Positions 1-8,509 of a DNA stretch of 64,000 nucleotides are shown here, in pieces (positions within the stretch are counted from its first letter, which is position 1; every line of letters starts with the position of its first letter). The notes under the pieces are model-generated. The model had not been told where the DNA came from and did not search any database. It saw nothing but the letters and a program-made list of their open reading frames with translations. This DNA is from Actinomycetes bacterium (GTDB lineage: Bacteria; Actinomycetota; Acidimicrobiia; Acidimicrobiales; Palsa-688): contig JAKBBA010000002.1 in assembly GCA_021808665.1 (NCBI GenBank), positions 62,001 through 126,000 of the forward strand. The letters run 5' to 3'. The translations under genes were made by a program, and so were the position numbers.

Positions 1-330
1 CTCGTCGATCTCCGAGGCGACTATCGTTCCTCCCCCGCCGCCGTACACCCGAATGTCGGGACGACCTTCTGATCGCAGCCTGTCGAGGAGATAACGGAAG
101 TACTCGACGTGGCCGCCCTGGTAGGAACTGACAGCGACGCCTTGGACGTCCTCTTGAATAGCGGCGGTGACCACTTCGTCGACTGAGCGATTATGGCCAA
201 GGTGTATAACCTCGGCCCCTTGGGCGACCAGGAGCCGTCTCATGATGTTGATCGCAGCGTCGTGACCGTCGAAGAGGCTGGCGGCGGTCACGAAACGCAC
301 CGGATTGACCGGTCGGTGCACAGAGTTCAC
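1..330 (-). CDS. icmF: Fused isobutyryl-CoA mutase IcmF, N-terminal part (truncated by window edge)
   Basis: I translated the minus strand by hand: 110 codons are open from a GTG at 330 to the window edge. The protein starts [20 protein letters not shown] and continues with [34 protein letters not shown] and a GGGGG turn, which is the cobalamin-binding N-terminal domain of IcmF. IcmF interconverts isobutyryl-CoA and n-butyryl-CoA with adenosylcobalamin and carries a built-in G-protein chaperone; those later domains lie outside the window. The start is supported by TAAAAT six bases upstream of the GTG (leaderless arrangement). The gene lies 42 bases downstream of a branched-chain dehydrogenase E1, whose valine-derived product is isobutyryl-CoA. 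A plain mutase small subunit is the main alternative. Confidence 0.85.
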   Translation of the reverse strand, partial: MNSVHRPVNPVRFVTAASLFDGHDAAINIMRRLLVAQGAEVIHLGHNRSVDEVVTAAIQEDVQGVAVSSYQGGHVEYFRYLLDRLRSEGRPDIRVYGGGGGTIVASEIDE

Positions 331-342
331 ACGTTTATTTTA
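331..342 (-). promoter_or_regulatory. Leaderless -10 element of icmF
   Basis: On the minus strand TAAAAT is followed by AAACGT and then the GTG start. The six-base spacing puts the expected transcription start on the start codon. No Shine-Dalgarno sequence is present and no clear -35 is visible. Confidence 0.6.
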
Positions 343-372
343 GTTGGATGTCTTACTAATTTCTAGTTAGGT

Positions 373-2529
373 TCAGAACTCCAAAAGGCGCTGCGCCGCC
401 GCGGCGATAGTGGAGACCTGAGGGAGTATCGCCGCCTCCAGCCCGGGCTCGTAGGCAACGTGCGTGTCGATCGCCCCCACTCGTATCACCGGGGCATCCA
501 GGTCGGCGAAGCAGTTCTCTCCTACCCACGCAGCAATCTCGGCACCGAAACCGCAGGTGAGCACGTCCTCGTGGACCACCAGCACCCGGCCACTTAGGGC
601 CACCGACTCCGCCACGAGTTCCTTGTCCCAAGGAACGATCGAGCGTAGATCCACTACACGTGCTCGCACATGGTCGAGGCTTCTCACAGCCTGCAGTGAC
701 TTCTCGACCGTGGCTCCCCACGTTACAACCGTGAGATCGTGCCCGTCGGAGGCGACCCGCGCCTTTCCGAACCCTACCTTGTAGCCCGGAGGCGGGTACA
801 CGGTCTTGGTGTAGGACTGGCGGAGCAGGTGCTTGTGTTCCAAGAAGAGCACCGGGTCCTCGGCCGCAAGGGCGCTGCGCAACAAGCCCACGGCGTCGCT
901 GGCGCGAGATGGCATCACGACGGTCAGTCCCGGTACGTGGGCGAAGATCGACTCCCCCGACTGTGAATGCCATATGGCCCCGCCGGACAGGTAGCCTCCT
1001 ATCGGGACGCGGATAACGAGCGGACACACGAAAGCTCCGTTTGAGCGCCACCTGATCGTCGCCGCTTCGGTCTTGATCTGCTGCATCGCAGTCCAGATGT
1101 AGTCGAAGAACTGGACTTCGGCAACGGGGCGCAGGCCTCGAATAGCCTGGCCCACAGCGCGACCGACGATGTCGGCTTCAGCGAGAGGTGTGTTGTAGCA
1201 GCGGGCGAGGCCGAACTCCCGTTGAAGCCCGAACGTGGTGCCGAACACCCCGCCCTTGCCTTCGACTTTGGCGAGAATCTGCTCCCTGGCATCAGCGACG
1301 TCTTCGCCGAACACTCTCACCCTCTGGTCAGACCCCATCCCTTCCCGAAGAGCCAGTCGGATGGCTTCCCCGAGGGCCACCGTCTCGGAACCAGGCGAAG
1401 CGGGTGGCTCCTCCACCTCGTCGAAATCAGGCAGGTCGACGACATGCGAGCGAATACTGCGAGGGTCGGGGCGCGGGGCATCCAGGGCCTTTCGTGAAGC
1501 GTCTGCCACTACCCGATGTGCTTCGTCGCTCATCGCGTCGAGTTGCTCGGGCGTGGCCAGACCCCGGGTGATGATCGCAGCGCGCATTCGCCGTAGGGGG
1601 TCCCGACTGGATTCCTCGGCGAGCTCCTCTTCGGAGCGGTACTTGCTCTGGGTATCGGCGGAGGAGTGCGAGTAGGGACGTGTAACCGTAGCGTGCAGCA
1701 GCGCCGGTCCTACCCCTGCCCTCACCCGTGCCACCAAGGAGCGAGCCACCGTCCGCACAGCGAAGTAGTCGGTTCCGTCGACCTTGGCGACGCTCAGACC
1801 CCGAAAGCCACGTACCAGCTCCGAGATGGGAGCCGGCGCCTGGTCGGCGGATGACACTGAGATGGCAAAGCCGTTGTCTGCGACGACGAAAAGCACGGGT
1901 AGGTGCAAGGTGCACGCCGAGCTCAGGCTCTCCCAGAACTCACCCTCCGACGTCGCCCCCTCACCCAAGGAAACATAGGTGATCTCGTCTCCTCTGGCCC
2001 TACAACCCTCGAGGCCTGTATTGCGAACGATATAGCGACCGGCTTCTGCGCATCCGACTGCAGGTAGACACTGGCTTGCGGTAGCCGAGGACTGCGTGAC
2101 GATGTTCAAGGCTTTGTTACCCCAGTGGCAGGGCATCTGGCGTCCTCCCGAAGCTGGATCGTCAGCAGAGCCGACCGCCTGCAAGAGCATTTCGAACGGC
2201 GTTACACCCAGAGCGAGGACGAGAGCCCGGTCCCGGTAGTAGGGGAAGAACCAGTCGTAGGCTGGTCGCAGGTGACGGGCCAGGCCCAAAGCGAGAGCCT
2301 CGTGGCCCGCCCCAGAGATCTGGAAGAACACTTTGCTTTGCTTCTGCAACGATATTTCTCTGTCGTCGAGGAATCTTGACACCAAGGCGAGCCGGAAGTC
2401 TTCCAATATCTCCGCATCCGTGACCGCTAGGGGGTCTCCTCGACGAGGCGACGGCCGCTCCCCGAGTCGGCCCGGCAGCATCACTGCATCCTGGTCGCGT
2501 GTCACATCGGTGCCGCCAGCGCCAGTCAT
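373..2529 (-). CDS. Branched-chain 2-oxoacid dehydrogenase E1, alpha and beta subunits fused
   Basis: This 718-residue thiamin-diphosphate enzyme decarboxylates 2-oxoacids and acylates the lipoyl group of E2. The alpha half (about residues 40-380) carries the TPP/Mg signature GEGATSEGEF (189-198) ending in a DN pair at 218-219, and the phosphorylation-loop-like YSHSSAD. The beta half (about 395-718) begins near ETVALGEAIR and includes FGEDVAD, FFDYIWTAMQQI and LFLEHKHLLR. E1 alpha and beta are usually separate genes, so this is a natural fusion. I chose the ATG at 2529 over one 20 codons upstream because TACGAT sits exactly six bases before it. icmF follows in the same direction, which favours branched-chain oxoacids as substrate. 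Matching E2 and E3 genes lie at 60-63 kb. Confidence 0.88.
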   Translation of the reverse strand: MTGAGGTDVTRDQDAVMLPGRLGERPSPRRGDPLAVTDAEILEDFRLALVSRFLDDREISLQKQSKVFFQISGAGHEALALGLARHLRPAYDWFFPYYRDRALVLALGVTPFEMLLQAVGSADDPASGGRQMPCHWGNKALNIVTQSSATASQCLPAVGCAEAGRYIVRNTGLEGCRARGDEITYVSLGEGATSEGEFWESLSSACTLHLPVLFVVADNGFAISVSSADQAPAPISELVRGFRGLSVAKVDGTDYFAVRTVARSLVARVRAGVGPALLHATVTRPYSHSSADTQSKYRSEEELAEESSRDPLRRMRAAIITRGLATPEQLDAMSDEAHRVVADASRKALDAPRPDPRSIRSHVVDLPDFDEVEEPPASPGSETVALGEAIRLALREGMGSDQRVRVFGEDVADAREQILAKVEGKGGVFGTTFGLQREFGLARCYNTPLAEADIVGRAVGQAIRGLRPVAEVQFFDYIWTAMQQIKTEAATIRWRSNGAFVCPLVIRVPIGGYLSGGAIWHSQSGESIFAHVPGLTVVMPSRASDAVGLLRSALAAEDPVLFLEHKHLLRQSYTKTVYPPPGYKVGFGKARVASDGHDLTVVTWGATVEKSLQAVRSLDHVRARVVDLRSIVPWDKELVAESVALSGRVLVVHEDVLTCGFGAEIAAWVGENCFADLDAPVIRVGAIDTHVAYEPGLEAAILPQVSTIAAAAQRLLEF

Positions 2530-2541
2530 TGCCCCATCGTA
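2530..2541 (-). promoter_or_regulatory. Leaderless -10 element of the fused E1 gene
   Basis: The minus strand reads TACGAT, then GGGGCA, then ATG. The TANNNT-N6-start geometry supports the internal start codon at 2529. Confidence 0.6.
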
Positions 2542-2626
2542 GGTCGCGAGAGATACTCGCGCTCCCCCAAGAACACCAACTCGACCCAAACTATAAAGCT
2601 CTACTTGAGCCTTATGTCGTGCGGTC

Positions 2627-3241
2627 TCAGAGTCGTGCGGGCTGGGTGACCATCATCATCAGAGCACCCAGAAACAGCAGATCGCTAATCGCCCCAGCCC
2701 AAGCAATTCGGGTCGCGTACAACCGAACGTCGACTTCCAACCCGATGTCCCCTCGTCCGTCCCAACCGCCAACTGGCTCACCGGCGCCGGCCGTAGACGT
2801 CGTCCCGCCAGCCTGAAACGCCTCGCCGGGATCGGAGGAGCCGAGCGACTTCACCCTGATATGGGTCACTGCCGAGCGTAGCCTGGCTTCCGCCGGGCGC
2901 AGCACGTAGACCAATAGCACAGAGGCCACAACCCAGATCGTAAGCCCGCCAAGCGCCCATAGCTGCGAGAACTCTGATCCCCCGGGTCGTACCGTCATGG
3001 CAGCCACCCCAAAAAGCGGAGCCGCCACCAGAGCGAACTCCGCCCATGTTCGGCCGGAGATGAAGCGCACCACCTCGCGTGTGGGTCCTTTCCGCCCGAC
3101 GACGCCGTAGGCTCCGCTCAGGGCGACAGCGCCGAACCCTACCAAGGCCAAGCCGACGTGCAGCGCGACGAGTAGGTCGTATAGAGCGGGATGGCCGGCG
3201 GGCGCCGAGGCGCGGACCACCTGCCCCAGGCGGCCCGCCAC
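2627..3241 (-). CDS. DUF2269-like four-helix integral membrane protein
   Basis: This 204-residue protein has four predicted membrane helices: about residues 20-45 (LLVALHVGLALVGFGAVALSG), 70-90, 96-118 and 180-202 (ending LFLGALMMMV). The first helix starts with the LVALHVGLALVGFG pattern of DUF2269-type proteins, whose function is unknown. The GTG start at 3241 overlaps the TAG stop of the upstream acyl-CoA synthetase by one base (TAGTG), so the two genes should be translationally coupled. It is the last gene of a three-gene minus-strand operon with a metallo-hydrolase and an acyl-CoA synthetase. Confidence 0.75.
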   Translation of the reverse strand: MAGRLGQVVRASAPAGHPALYDLLVALHVGLALVGFGAVALSGAYGVVGRKGPTREVVRFISGRTWAEFALVAAPLFGVAAMTVRPGGSEFSQLWALGGLTIWVVASVLLVYVLRPAEARLRSAVTHIRVKSLGSSDPGEAFQAGGTTSTAGAGEPVGGWDGRGDIGLEVDVRLYATRIAWAGAISDLLFLGALMMMVTQPARL

Positions 3242-4944
3242 TACACTCCTGACGCCGCCGGGCTATCAGCTTTCACTGTTCGCAGTGCGAGCTCCTTGAG
3301 TCTCTTGTAGTCCACCTTCCCGTTGGGCGCCCGCCCGACCGTGCCCACGAGAACCAGTCGCCGCGGCGCCTTGTAACCGGCCAGTGTCCCCCGACACCAC
3401 GCGGCGAGCTGCTCGAGTTCGGGGGTATGTCCCCCTGCCGCTTCGACTACGGCCACGACCATCTCCCCGAAGCGTTCGTCGGGTACGCCTACGACTACCG
3501 CGTCGGCAACTGAGGGGTGGGTTATCAGAGCCTGCTCGACCTCCTCGGGAAAGATCTTCTCCCCCCCGCTGTTAATGCAAACCGACCCACGCCCTAGCAG
3601 CTGAAGGGATCCATCCGCCAGGACCGTTGCGTAGTCGCCGGGCACGCTCCAGCGCACCCCGTCGATCATCTTGAACGTGGCAGCCGTCTTCTCCTCGTCC
3701 TTGTAATAGCCGACCGGACCCCGCCCTCTAAGAGCAACCAGTCCTTGGCGCCCAGAGCCAGGCTCGACCCGGCTCCCATCATCCGCTATCACGAGCGTGT
3801 CGGGTCCGAGGGAGAAGCCGGCTGTGGTGGTCACATCGGAGGCGGTGGAGGTGGAACGGGCCAGGCCTATAGCCTCCGAAGATCCGAGGCTATCTACGAG
3901 CTTCAAGCGCGGATTGTGGCGCAGCAACCCTTGCTTGACCTCGGCCGACCATATGACACCTGAGCTCACGACCAGCCACAGCGAGGATATGTCCCATCGC
4001 TGCGGGTTGGCGTCGAGCGCGGCGAGTATCGGCCTGGCGAACGCGTCACCCACAATCGACAGTTCGCTCACCCTTTCGGACACGATAAGGTCCAGAAGTC
4101 TCTCAGCGTCGAAGTGACGGCCTTCGGGCATGAACACCGAACCGGCGCTCGCCAGAACAGACATCGCCGTGAAAAGGCCGGTTCCGTGCATGAGCGGAGG
4201 ACCGGGCACAAACCGACCGGGCGGGTGACGTGGAGGCTTCGACAAGGTCGCTTTCACCTCGTCGGGGCCCGCCCCGGGGGGGTAGCGCAACCCGGCGGTG
4301 CTGTTGAGAACCTCGAAGAGGTCGTCCTGACGCCACATCACCCCTTTGGGCATGCCCGTCGTGCCACCGGTGTACACGAAAAGGAGGTCGTCGCCGCTTC
4401 TCGGCGTACGTTGCGCTTCGGAGGGGGTGAGCGCCGCCGCCTCCTCGTAGGGTTCCGCCCAAACAGGACAGGAGTAGCCGTCCTCAGCGACCCAGATCCA
4501 CGACCGTACCGACGGCAACTTCGACCGGACCGCCGCGACACGATCGGCGAACGAGGCGTGGAACACCACCGCCTCCGCGTCGCAGTTGTCCCAGAGATAG
4601 ACCAGCTCTGCTTCGCTGTAACGGTAGTTGGTGTTCACCGCGACCATGCTCGCCTTGAAGCACGCGAAGACAGACTCGAGGTACTCCGGGCAGTTGTACA
4701 AGTACTGAGCCACTTTGGCTCCGGGTTGCAGTCCAGCCCTGCGGAGCGCTTCGGACACACCCGAAGCCCTGAGATCAAAGCTGCGCCAGGCGACGCGCCG
4801 CGATCCCTGCGCTACCGCAACACGATCCGGAAACGCTGCTGCCACCGCCTCCCAGACGTCGGCAAAGTTCCAGTTCGTCGGCCTATCCGGCCCTGCGGAT
4901 ACTCCAGTGGACGCCGGCGCAGTCCCTGCATCACCTCCGGTCAT
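3241..4944 (-). CDS. AMP-forming acyl-CoA synthetase (FadD/MenE superfamily)
   Basis: This 567-residue ANL-superfamily enzyme adenylates a carboxylic acid and transfers it to CoA. The P-loop-like FVYTGGTTGMPKGVMW lies near residue 180, the acyl-binding turn is VVSSGVIWS, the A8 region is GDYATVLADGSLQLLGR, and the C-terminal catalytic lysine is in APNGKVDYK. The VWEAVAAAFPDRVAV start is typical of actinobacterial steroid or fatty acyl-CoA ligases, but the substrate cannot be read from sequence. The ATG at 4944 overlaps the upstream hydrolase stop in an ATGA, so a longer open frame to 5100 is rejected. A DUF2269 gene follows with one base of overlap. Confidence 0.88.
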   Translation of the reverse strand: MTGGDAGTAPASTGVSAGPDRPTNWNFADVWEAVAAAFPDRVAVAQGSRRVAWRSFDLRASGVSEALRRAGLQPGAKVAQYLYNCPEYLESVFACFKASMVAVNTNYRYSEAELVYLWDNCDAEAVVFHASFADRVAAVRSKLPSVRSWIWVAEDGYSCPVWAEPYEEAAALTPSEAQRTPRSGDDLLFVYTGGTTGMPKGVMWRQDDLFEVLNSTAGLRYPPGAGPDEVKATLSKPPRHPPGRFVPGPPLMHGTGLFTAMSVLASAGSVFMPEGRHFDAERLLDLIVSERVSELSIVGDAFARPILAALDANPQRWDISSLWLVVSSGVIWSAEVKQGLLRHNPRLKLVDSLGSSEAIGLARSTSTASDVTTTAGFSLGPDTLVIADDGSRVEPGSGRQGLVALRGRGPVGYYKDEEKTAATFKMIDGVRWSVPGDYATVLADGSLQLLGRGSVCINSGGEKIFPEEVEQALITHPSVADAVVVGVPDERFGEMVVAVVEAAGGHTPELEQLAAWCRGTLAGYKAPRRLVLVGTVGRAPNGKVDYKRLKELALRTVKADSPAASGV

Positions 4945-6014
4945 GCCGTCACCGAGGCCTCGGAGATGACCCACCTGGAGGGTTGCCCCTCCCTCTCTTC
5001 GAGCACCCCCTGGTTCTTCAGGTAGGTTAGGTGCGCAAGGGTCTCGCCTGTGGCGGCCCGGCGCATCCATCCGCGGATCTGCTCCCACGGCCTGCTCCAC
5101 GTCATGGCGCTCGCGATCAACCAGGTGGTGTCCTTGCCCGACCGTATCGCCTCTATCACCTCGCCGAAACGCTCGTGGTGGTGCTTGAGTAGCTCGCCGA
5201 CCCTGCCCTGAAGGTCCGTGAAACGGTACTCGTGGGCGGGGAGTACCTCGTCGGTGTCGTAACCTGCGACCTTGTCGAGCGAGGCGAGGAAGTCGCCGAG
5301 AGGGTCAGCCCCGGCCTGGGGGTGGAATGAGATGTTAGGGGTGATCCTGGGCAGGACGTGATCTCCTGAAAGCATCAGGCGGTTGCCTGCTTCGTAGAGG
5401 CAGATATGTCCCGGCGAGTGCCCCGGCGTCCATATAGCCGTGATATCCCAGCCGGGGACGTCAGCCTTGTCGCCGTCGTTGACCAAGATGTCAGGAGCTA
5501 CCGCCCAGACCCAGGACCGCAACGGCATCGACGCGTCCCGCAGCTCGGCGATCTCGTCGTCAGGCGCACCATCACGGCGCAGCATCGCAGCCACACGTTC
5601 GAGTAGGTCCGACGGCTCGTCGTAGCGATCCTCGATCAAAGCGGCATCAGCGGGGTGCAGGCCGATCCACGCGCCGGAAGCTTCCCGAACCCTACCTGCG
5701 AGACCGTAGTGATCGGGGTGGATGTGAGTGACCACGACACCTCGGATGTCGGTGATCTCATAACCTGCAGTCGCTATCCCTCCCACCAGCGTGTCGAAAG
5801 CCTCGTCGGTGTTCCAACCTGCGTCTACCAGGTACGCCCCTCGCGACGTCTCGAAGAGGTACACGAGCACGTATCGCAACGGATTATTGGGGATTGGGAC
5901 GGGAACGCTCCACAACCCCGGGCGTACTTGTTCGACTGGCGGCAGTGGAGGCAACCCTGGGTCAGCATCTCTCATCGCCTGCCAGCTTGCCACGCCCCGC
6001 CGCCCGGCGCCCAT
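4941..6014 (-). CDS. Metallo-beta-lactamase-fold hydrolase
   Basis: This 357-residue protein carries the metal-binding HIHPDHYGLAG motif plus later SGDHVLP and LPAHEYRF ligands, in the glyoxalase II-like order of the MBL superfamily. The C-terminal winged-helix-like tail (TGETLAHLTYLKNQGVLEER) is usual in related MBL hydrolases. I chose the ATG at 6014 because GGAGG lies eight bases upstream of it; another ATG at 5975 lacks a good ribosome site. The open frame to 6176 would run into the divergent gene at 6099. It is the first gene of an operon with an acyl-CoA synthetase, so a thioester or other acyl ester substrate is possible but unproven. Confidence 0.8.
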   Translation of the reverse strand: MGAGRRGVASWQAMRDADPGLPPLPPVEQVRPGLWSVPVPIPNNPLRYVLVYLFETSRGAYLVDAGWNTDEAFDTLVGGIATAGYEITDIRGVVVTHIHPDHYGLAGRVREASGAWIGLHPADAALIEDRYDEPSDLLERVAAMLRRDGAPDDEIAELRDASMPLRSWVWAVAPDILVNDGDKADVPGWDITAIWTPGHSPGHICLYEAGNRLMLSGDHVLPRITPNISFHPQAGADPLGDFLASLDKVAGYDTDEVLPAHEYRFTDLQGRVGELLKHHHERFGEVIEAIRSGKDTTWLIASAMTWSRPWEQIRGWMRRAATGETLAHLTYLKNQGVLEEREGQPSRWVISEASVTA

Positions 6015-6086
6015 CCGGGTTCCCTCCGACGACACCGCACGAGGCCCGGAAGGCGGCCCTGCTGGTCTGGAAGGGGACCGCACGCG

Positions 6087-6098
6087 TAGATTGCCTGA
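6087..6098 (+). promoter_or_regulatory. Leaderless -10 element of the GNAT gene
   Basis: TAGATT is followed by GCCTGA and then the ATG at 6099, an exact six-base gap with no Shine-Dalgarno sequence. The element sits between the divergent hydrolase and acyltransferase genes. Confidence 0.6.
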
Positions 6099-7241
6099 AT
6101 GGCCGAATTGGAGATACGACGGGTGCGCCACCTCCTGGGACGCCGCGCCTTTGTCGAGGTGCCGTTTCGCATTCACGGCAAAAACCCAGCTTGGGTTCCC
6201 CCTCTACGCCTCAGCGTCTACGACCGGCTCTCGCCCAGACATCCGGCTGCAGAGCACCAAGAGACGGCCTTGTGGCTCGCGACCCGATCCGGCCGGCCAG
6301 TCGGCCGGATCGGAGCGTGCGTCGACGGGCAGTTCAACCGCTACCACGACGTCAAGTGGGCCTGGGTGGGTTTCTACGACTGCTTCGACGACGCCGGAGC
6401 GTCGACGGCACTCTTCGACGCTGCCGGAGAGTGGGCTGTGTCTCAAGGAGCCGACACGATGGTCGGGCCGGCGAACTTTACGACCAACGACGAGCTGGGA
6501 CTGCAGGTGGATGGCTTCGATGATCCCCCCGCCCTTCTCACTTTGGAGAACCCTCCTTACTACGAGCGCTTATGGTGCGACTACGGATGGGACCAGGCGA
6601 TGGACCTGTGGGCGTGGCGTTTCGAACGTTCGTCCACGTCGCTGTCCGAACGTCAAAAGCGTACCCTCGCAAGGATCGAGGAGCGAGCGGGTGTTCGGGC
6701 CCGCTCCATCGACATGGCGGACTTCGACAACGAGGTCAGCCGCTTCTTCGACATCTACAACGCCGCCTGGCAGGACAACTGGGCGTTCGCTCCGATGCCC
6801 GAGGCGGAGGTACGCCACTTGGCCCGCCAGCTGAAGAAGATCATCCGTCCTGAATGGGCTTTCGGGCTGGAAACCGACGACGGGACCGCCGTCGCCGTCT
6901 GCCTCGCCGTTCCCGACTTGAACCAGCTGATGCGGCAGGTCCGCAGCGGAAGGCTGTTCCCGACTGGCTGGTACCCGTTGGTCAAGGGCCCTAAGACGGT
7001 GACCAGGGCCAGGGTGTGGGCGCTGGGCGTGCGGCCCGACTACCAGCATCTTGCTCTGGGACCGTTGCTCTACAAGGAGATCGTCGAGCGGCTCCTGGCC
7101 GACCCGAACATCGAAACGGCAGAGGCTTCGTGGACTCTCGCCAGCAACCACCAGATCAACGACCAGCTAGCCGCGATGGGCGCAAACCGCTCGAAGATAT
7201 GGCGCCTATACCAGCGCCGGCTATCCCCTTCCGGCCGGTAA
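6099..7241 (+). CDS. YghO-type GNAT N-acyltransferase, candidate bacterial ceramide synthase
   Basis: This 380-residue protein has the whole-length pattern of the YghO-like GNAT family: FRIHGKNPAWVPPL near the N terminus, GRPVGRIGACVD, GPANFTTNDELGLQVDGFD, NPPYYERL, and the C-terminal LGVRPDYQHLALGPLLYKEI acyl-CoA fold. The bacterial ceramide synthase described in Caulobacter belongs to this broad family and N-acylates the product of serine palmitoyltransferase. Here the gene converges on, and overlaps by 21 bases, a serine-palmitoyltransferase-like gene. The family is also found without sphingolipid genes, so ceramide synthesis is an inference from context. The ATG at 6099 is supported by TAGATT six bases upstream. 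Confidence 0.75.
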   Translation: MAELEIRRVRHLLGRRAFVEVPFRIHGKNPAWVPPLRLSVYDRLSPRHPAAEHQETALWLATRSGRPVGRIGACVDGQFNRYHDVKWAWVGFYDCFDDAGASTALFDAAGEWAVSQGADTMVGPANFTTNDELGLQVDGFDDPPALLTLENPPYYERLWCDYGWDQAMDLWAWRFERSSTSLSERQKRTLARIEERAGVRARSIDMADFDNEVSRFFDIYNAAWQDNWAFAPMPEAEVRHLARQLKKIIRPEWAFGLETDDGTAVAVCLAVPDLNQLMRQVRSGRLFPTGWYPLVKGPKTVTRARVWALGVRPDYQHLALGPLLYKEIVERLLADPNIETAEASWTLASNHQINDQLAAMGANRSKIWRLYQRRLSPSGR

Positions 7242-8507
7242 CGACCTGTCCGCAGACAACTCCTCTCGTGCCATTTCGAAAGCCCTGACAGCGCTGGCGA
7301 TGTCAGCCTCCGTATGGGTCGCCATCACCGACGTCCGCAGCAAAGCGCGGGGCACGGCCGGGGGTATGGCGCAGTTGGTGTAGACTCCGTGGGACAAAAG
7401 TGCGTTCCAGAGGAGTCCCGCCTCCCAGACGTCTCCAACCCACACGGGCACGATGGCGCTACCCGAGGATGCCCCTACGTCGAAGCCGAGACCGGAGAGT
7501 CCGCTTCGCAGCTGTTCGGCTCGGGCCAGCACGGCCTCACGCCTCCAGTCCTCGCTGCGGGCTATCTTCGCAGCGCTGAGAGCAGCGGCAAGAGCGGCAG
7601 GCACGCCCGACGCCGTGAACATCAGCGGGCGGCAGGTAATGGTAAGAAAGTCGATTACCGAACGCGGCCCTGCGACGAAACCGCCACAGCTAGCAAGCGA
7701 CTTGGAGAAGGTGCCTACCAAAAGGTCGGCCTCGACACCCACCTCGGCTGCGGTACCCGCACCGCTCGGCCCGACCACTCCCAAAGCGTGGGCCTCGTCG
7801 ACCAGTAGCCTCGCTCCGAACCTCCCACAGATCGACTTGATGTCCGCCAGGGGGGCGCGGTCACCTTCCATGGAGTAGACGCCGTCGACTGCGACGATAG
7901 CTCCGCCAGATCCGGGTTGGGCCCTCCATGTTCGCAGGGCCCGGGTCAAGCTGTTCGGCCGGTTGTGGCGGAAGGCCCTCAGGGACCCAGCCGAGTAGCG
8001 GGCACCATCGACGAGGCTGGCATGCGCCGCCGAGTCCACCACTACCGCGTCGTCGGCACCGAGCAGCGACCCGAGAAGGCCGAGATTTGCCAGGTAGCCA
8101 GTGGTGTATACGAGAGCCGCCTCTGTTCCCATCCAGTCGGCTATCAGTTCCTCCAACTCTTCGTGGAGCGGCAAGGTGCCGTTTAGAAGCCTGCTTCCCG
8201 TAACGCCAGTGCCGAAGCGGTCGACCGCGTCGCGGGCAGCGCTCCTGACTCTAGGGTCCGCGGTCAAGCCCAGGTAGTTGTTCGATCCGAGCATCACCAC
8301 GGGGCGACCTTCGAAGACGGACCGGGGACCAACCTCGCCTTCGACAGCCCGGTAGAACGGCAGCAGTCCCATCGCTTCGGCACTACGCCACTCTTCGAGA
8401 CGGGGATCCGCTGTCTTGGCGAAGACATCCGCTGCGATCGCTTCCGGATCGGACGGAGAGACTCCTGGCAGGTCTTGGTCCACTGTTGGGAGGGCTCCCT
8501 CTCGCAT
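7221..8507 (-). CDS. Serine palmitoyltransferase-like alpha-oxoamine synthase
   Basis: This 428-residue PLP enzyme condenses an acyl-CoA with an amino acid. Visible motifs are GSNNYLGL (74-81), YTTGYLANLG, DEAHALG (238-244) and the PLP lysine K269 in GTFSKSLASCGGF. The GTFSKS form and the MGLLPFYRAVEG N-terminal segment resemble bacterial serine palmitoyltransferase more than BioF or Kbl, which usually read GT-x-GKA around the lysine. SPT makes 3-oxosphinganine from serine and palmitoyl-CoA. The ATG at 8507 follows the upstream stop by two bases (TGAACATG), so coupling to the phosphodiester glycosidase gene is likely; a TTG two codons earlier is possible. It converges with the GNAT gene. Confidence 0.8.
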   Translation of the reverse strand: MREGALPTVDQDLPGVSPSDPEAIAADVFAKTADPRLEEWRSAEAMGLLPFYRAVEGEVGPRSVFEGRPVVMLGSNNYLGLTADPRVRSAARDAVDRFGTGVTGSRLLNGTLPLHEELEELIADWMGTEAALVYTTGYLANLGLLGSLLGADDAVVVDSAAHASLVDGARYSAGSLRAFRHNRPNSLTRALRTWRAQPGSGGAIVAVDGVYSMEGDRAPLADIKSICGRFGARLLVDEAHALGVVGPSGAGTAAEVGVEADLLVGTFSKSLASCGGFVAGPRSVIDFLTITCRPLMFTASGVPAALAAALSAAKIARSEDWRREAVLARAEQLRSGLSGLGFDVGASSGSAIVPVWVGDVWEAGLLWNALLSHGVYTNCAIPPAVPRALLRTSVMATHTEADIASAVRAFEMAREELSADRSLPAGRG

Positions 8508-8509
8508 GT

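Noticed and set aside
4114..5025. 303-codon open frame on the plus strand
   Set aside because: It lies antisense to the acyl-CoA synthetase with intact motifs, has no family resemblance and reflects third-position GC bias.
7221..8507. Calling the oxoamine synthase BioF or Kbl
   Set aside because: The lysine motif is GTFSKS rather than GT-x-GKA, the N-terminal segment resembles SPT, and no biotin or threonine-degradation gene is nearby. Phylogeny is still needed.
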